Shown here piece by piece: positions 5,829 to 5,899 of a stretch of DNA of 5,899 nt (positions are counted from its first letter, which is position 1; every line of letters starts with the position of its first letter). The stretch is from CAZDIO01 sp964505555 (lineage in GTDB: Bacteria > Bdellovibrionota_C > UBA2361 > SZUA-149 > CAZDIO01). The position numbers were made by a program, and so were the translations under genes. Location of the stretch: NCBI GenBank assembly GCA_964505555.1, contig CAZDIO010000119.1, positions 1-5,899 of the forward strand, given 5' to 3'. The notes below the pieces were generated by a model that saw nothing but the letters and a program-made list of their open reading frames with translations, was not told the origin of the DNA and searched no databases.

Positions 5829-5899
5829 TCTGTCGTTGCGAGCGAAGCGAAGCAATCTCGAACTTCCTATGTAATCCGAGATTGCTTCGCTTCGCTCGC
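5829..5899. repeat. Dispersed palindromic repeat, right copy
   Basis: Arms at 5838-5860 and 5877-5899 are perfect 23-nt reverse complements around a 16-nt spacer. The left arm probably begins at 5829, since 5829-5859 matches the element at 23-53 in reverse orientation; the right arm would continue past the window edge. It lies 28 nt after the stop of the FlgO-like gene and could act as a transcription terminator or mRNA-protecting hairpin. The arms are conserved between the two copies while the central spacers differ, which fits selection on, or spread of, the hairpin itself. Confidence 0.9.

Overview
The window reads as a piece of a Gram-negative bacterial chromosome with moderate GC content. 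It carries two candidate lipoproteins with type II signal peptides, a cytoplasmic two-component kinase, a malonyl-CoA:ACP transacylase and a superoxide dismutase. Small dispersed palindromes lie at both ends, the usual place for a short-read contig to break, so the window may be a whole contig. Nothing fixes the phylum. A Pseudomonadota- or 'deltaproteobacteria'-like organism is plausible from the FlgO-like lipoprotein and the palindromes, but that is inference.

Layout. Positions 12-1929 (minus strand) hold fabD followed by a membrane-anchored SGNH/GDSL hydrolase. The hydrolase GTG start overlaps the end of fabD by 32 nt and has its own Shine-Dalgarno sequence there, so the two are probably translated from one mRNA. 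A good sigma70-like promoter for this pair lies at 1992-2020. Divergent from it, 2183-3343 (plus) encodes a soluble kinase with an N-terminal receiver domain, then HisKA and HATPase_c. After a weak AT-rich terminator, 3498-4091 (plus) encodes an Fe/Mn superoxide dismutase with its own promoter and a strong 12-bp hairpin downstream.

Positions 4092-4337 separate the convergent sod gene and a minus-strand lipoprotein gene. This spacer contains a remarkable perfect inverted repeat (31-nt arms) embedded in a degenerate 6-nt periodic sequence. Next come two divergent genes, 4338-5033 (minus) and 4970-5800 (plus). Both encode predicted outer-membrane lipoproteins with the same apparent fold (FlgO/LpoB/CsgG-N-like), and their 5' coding ends overlap head to head by about 64 nt. 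Each gene's ribosome-binding site lies inside or beside the other's signal-peptide codons. This pair is the least ordinary part of the window.

The fatty-acid, kinase and dismutase genes are conserved housekeeping or stress functions with no visible shared pathway. The two lipoproteins look like an ancient duplicated pair that may act together at the cell envelope, but no flagellar, curli or peptidoglycan-synthase genes are present in the window to name the machine they serve.
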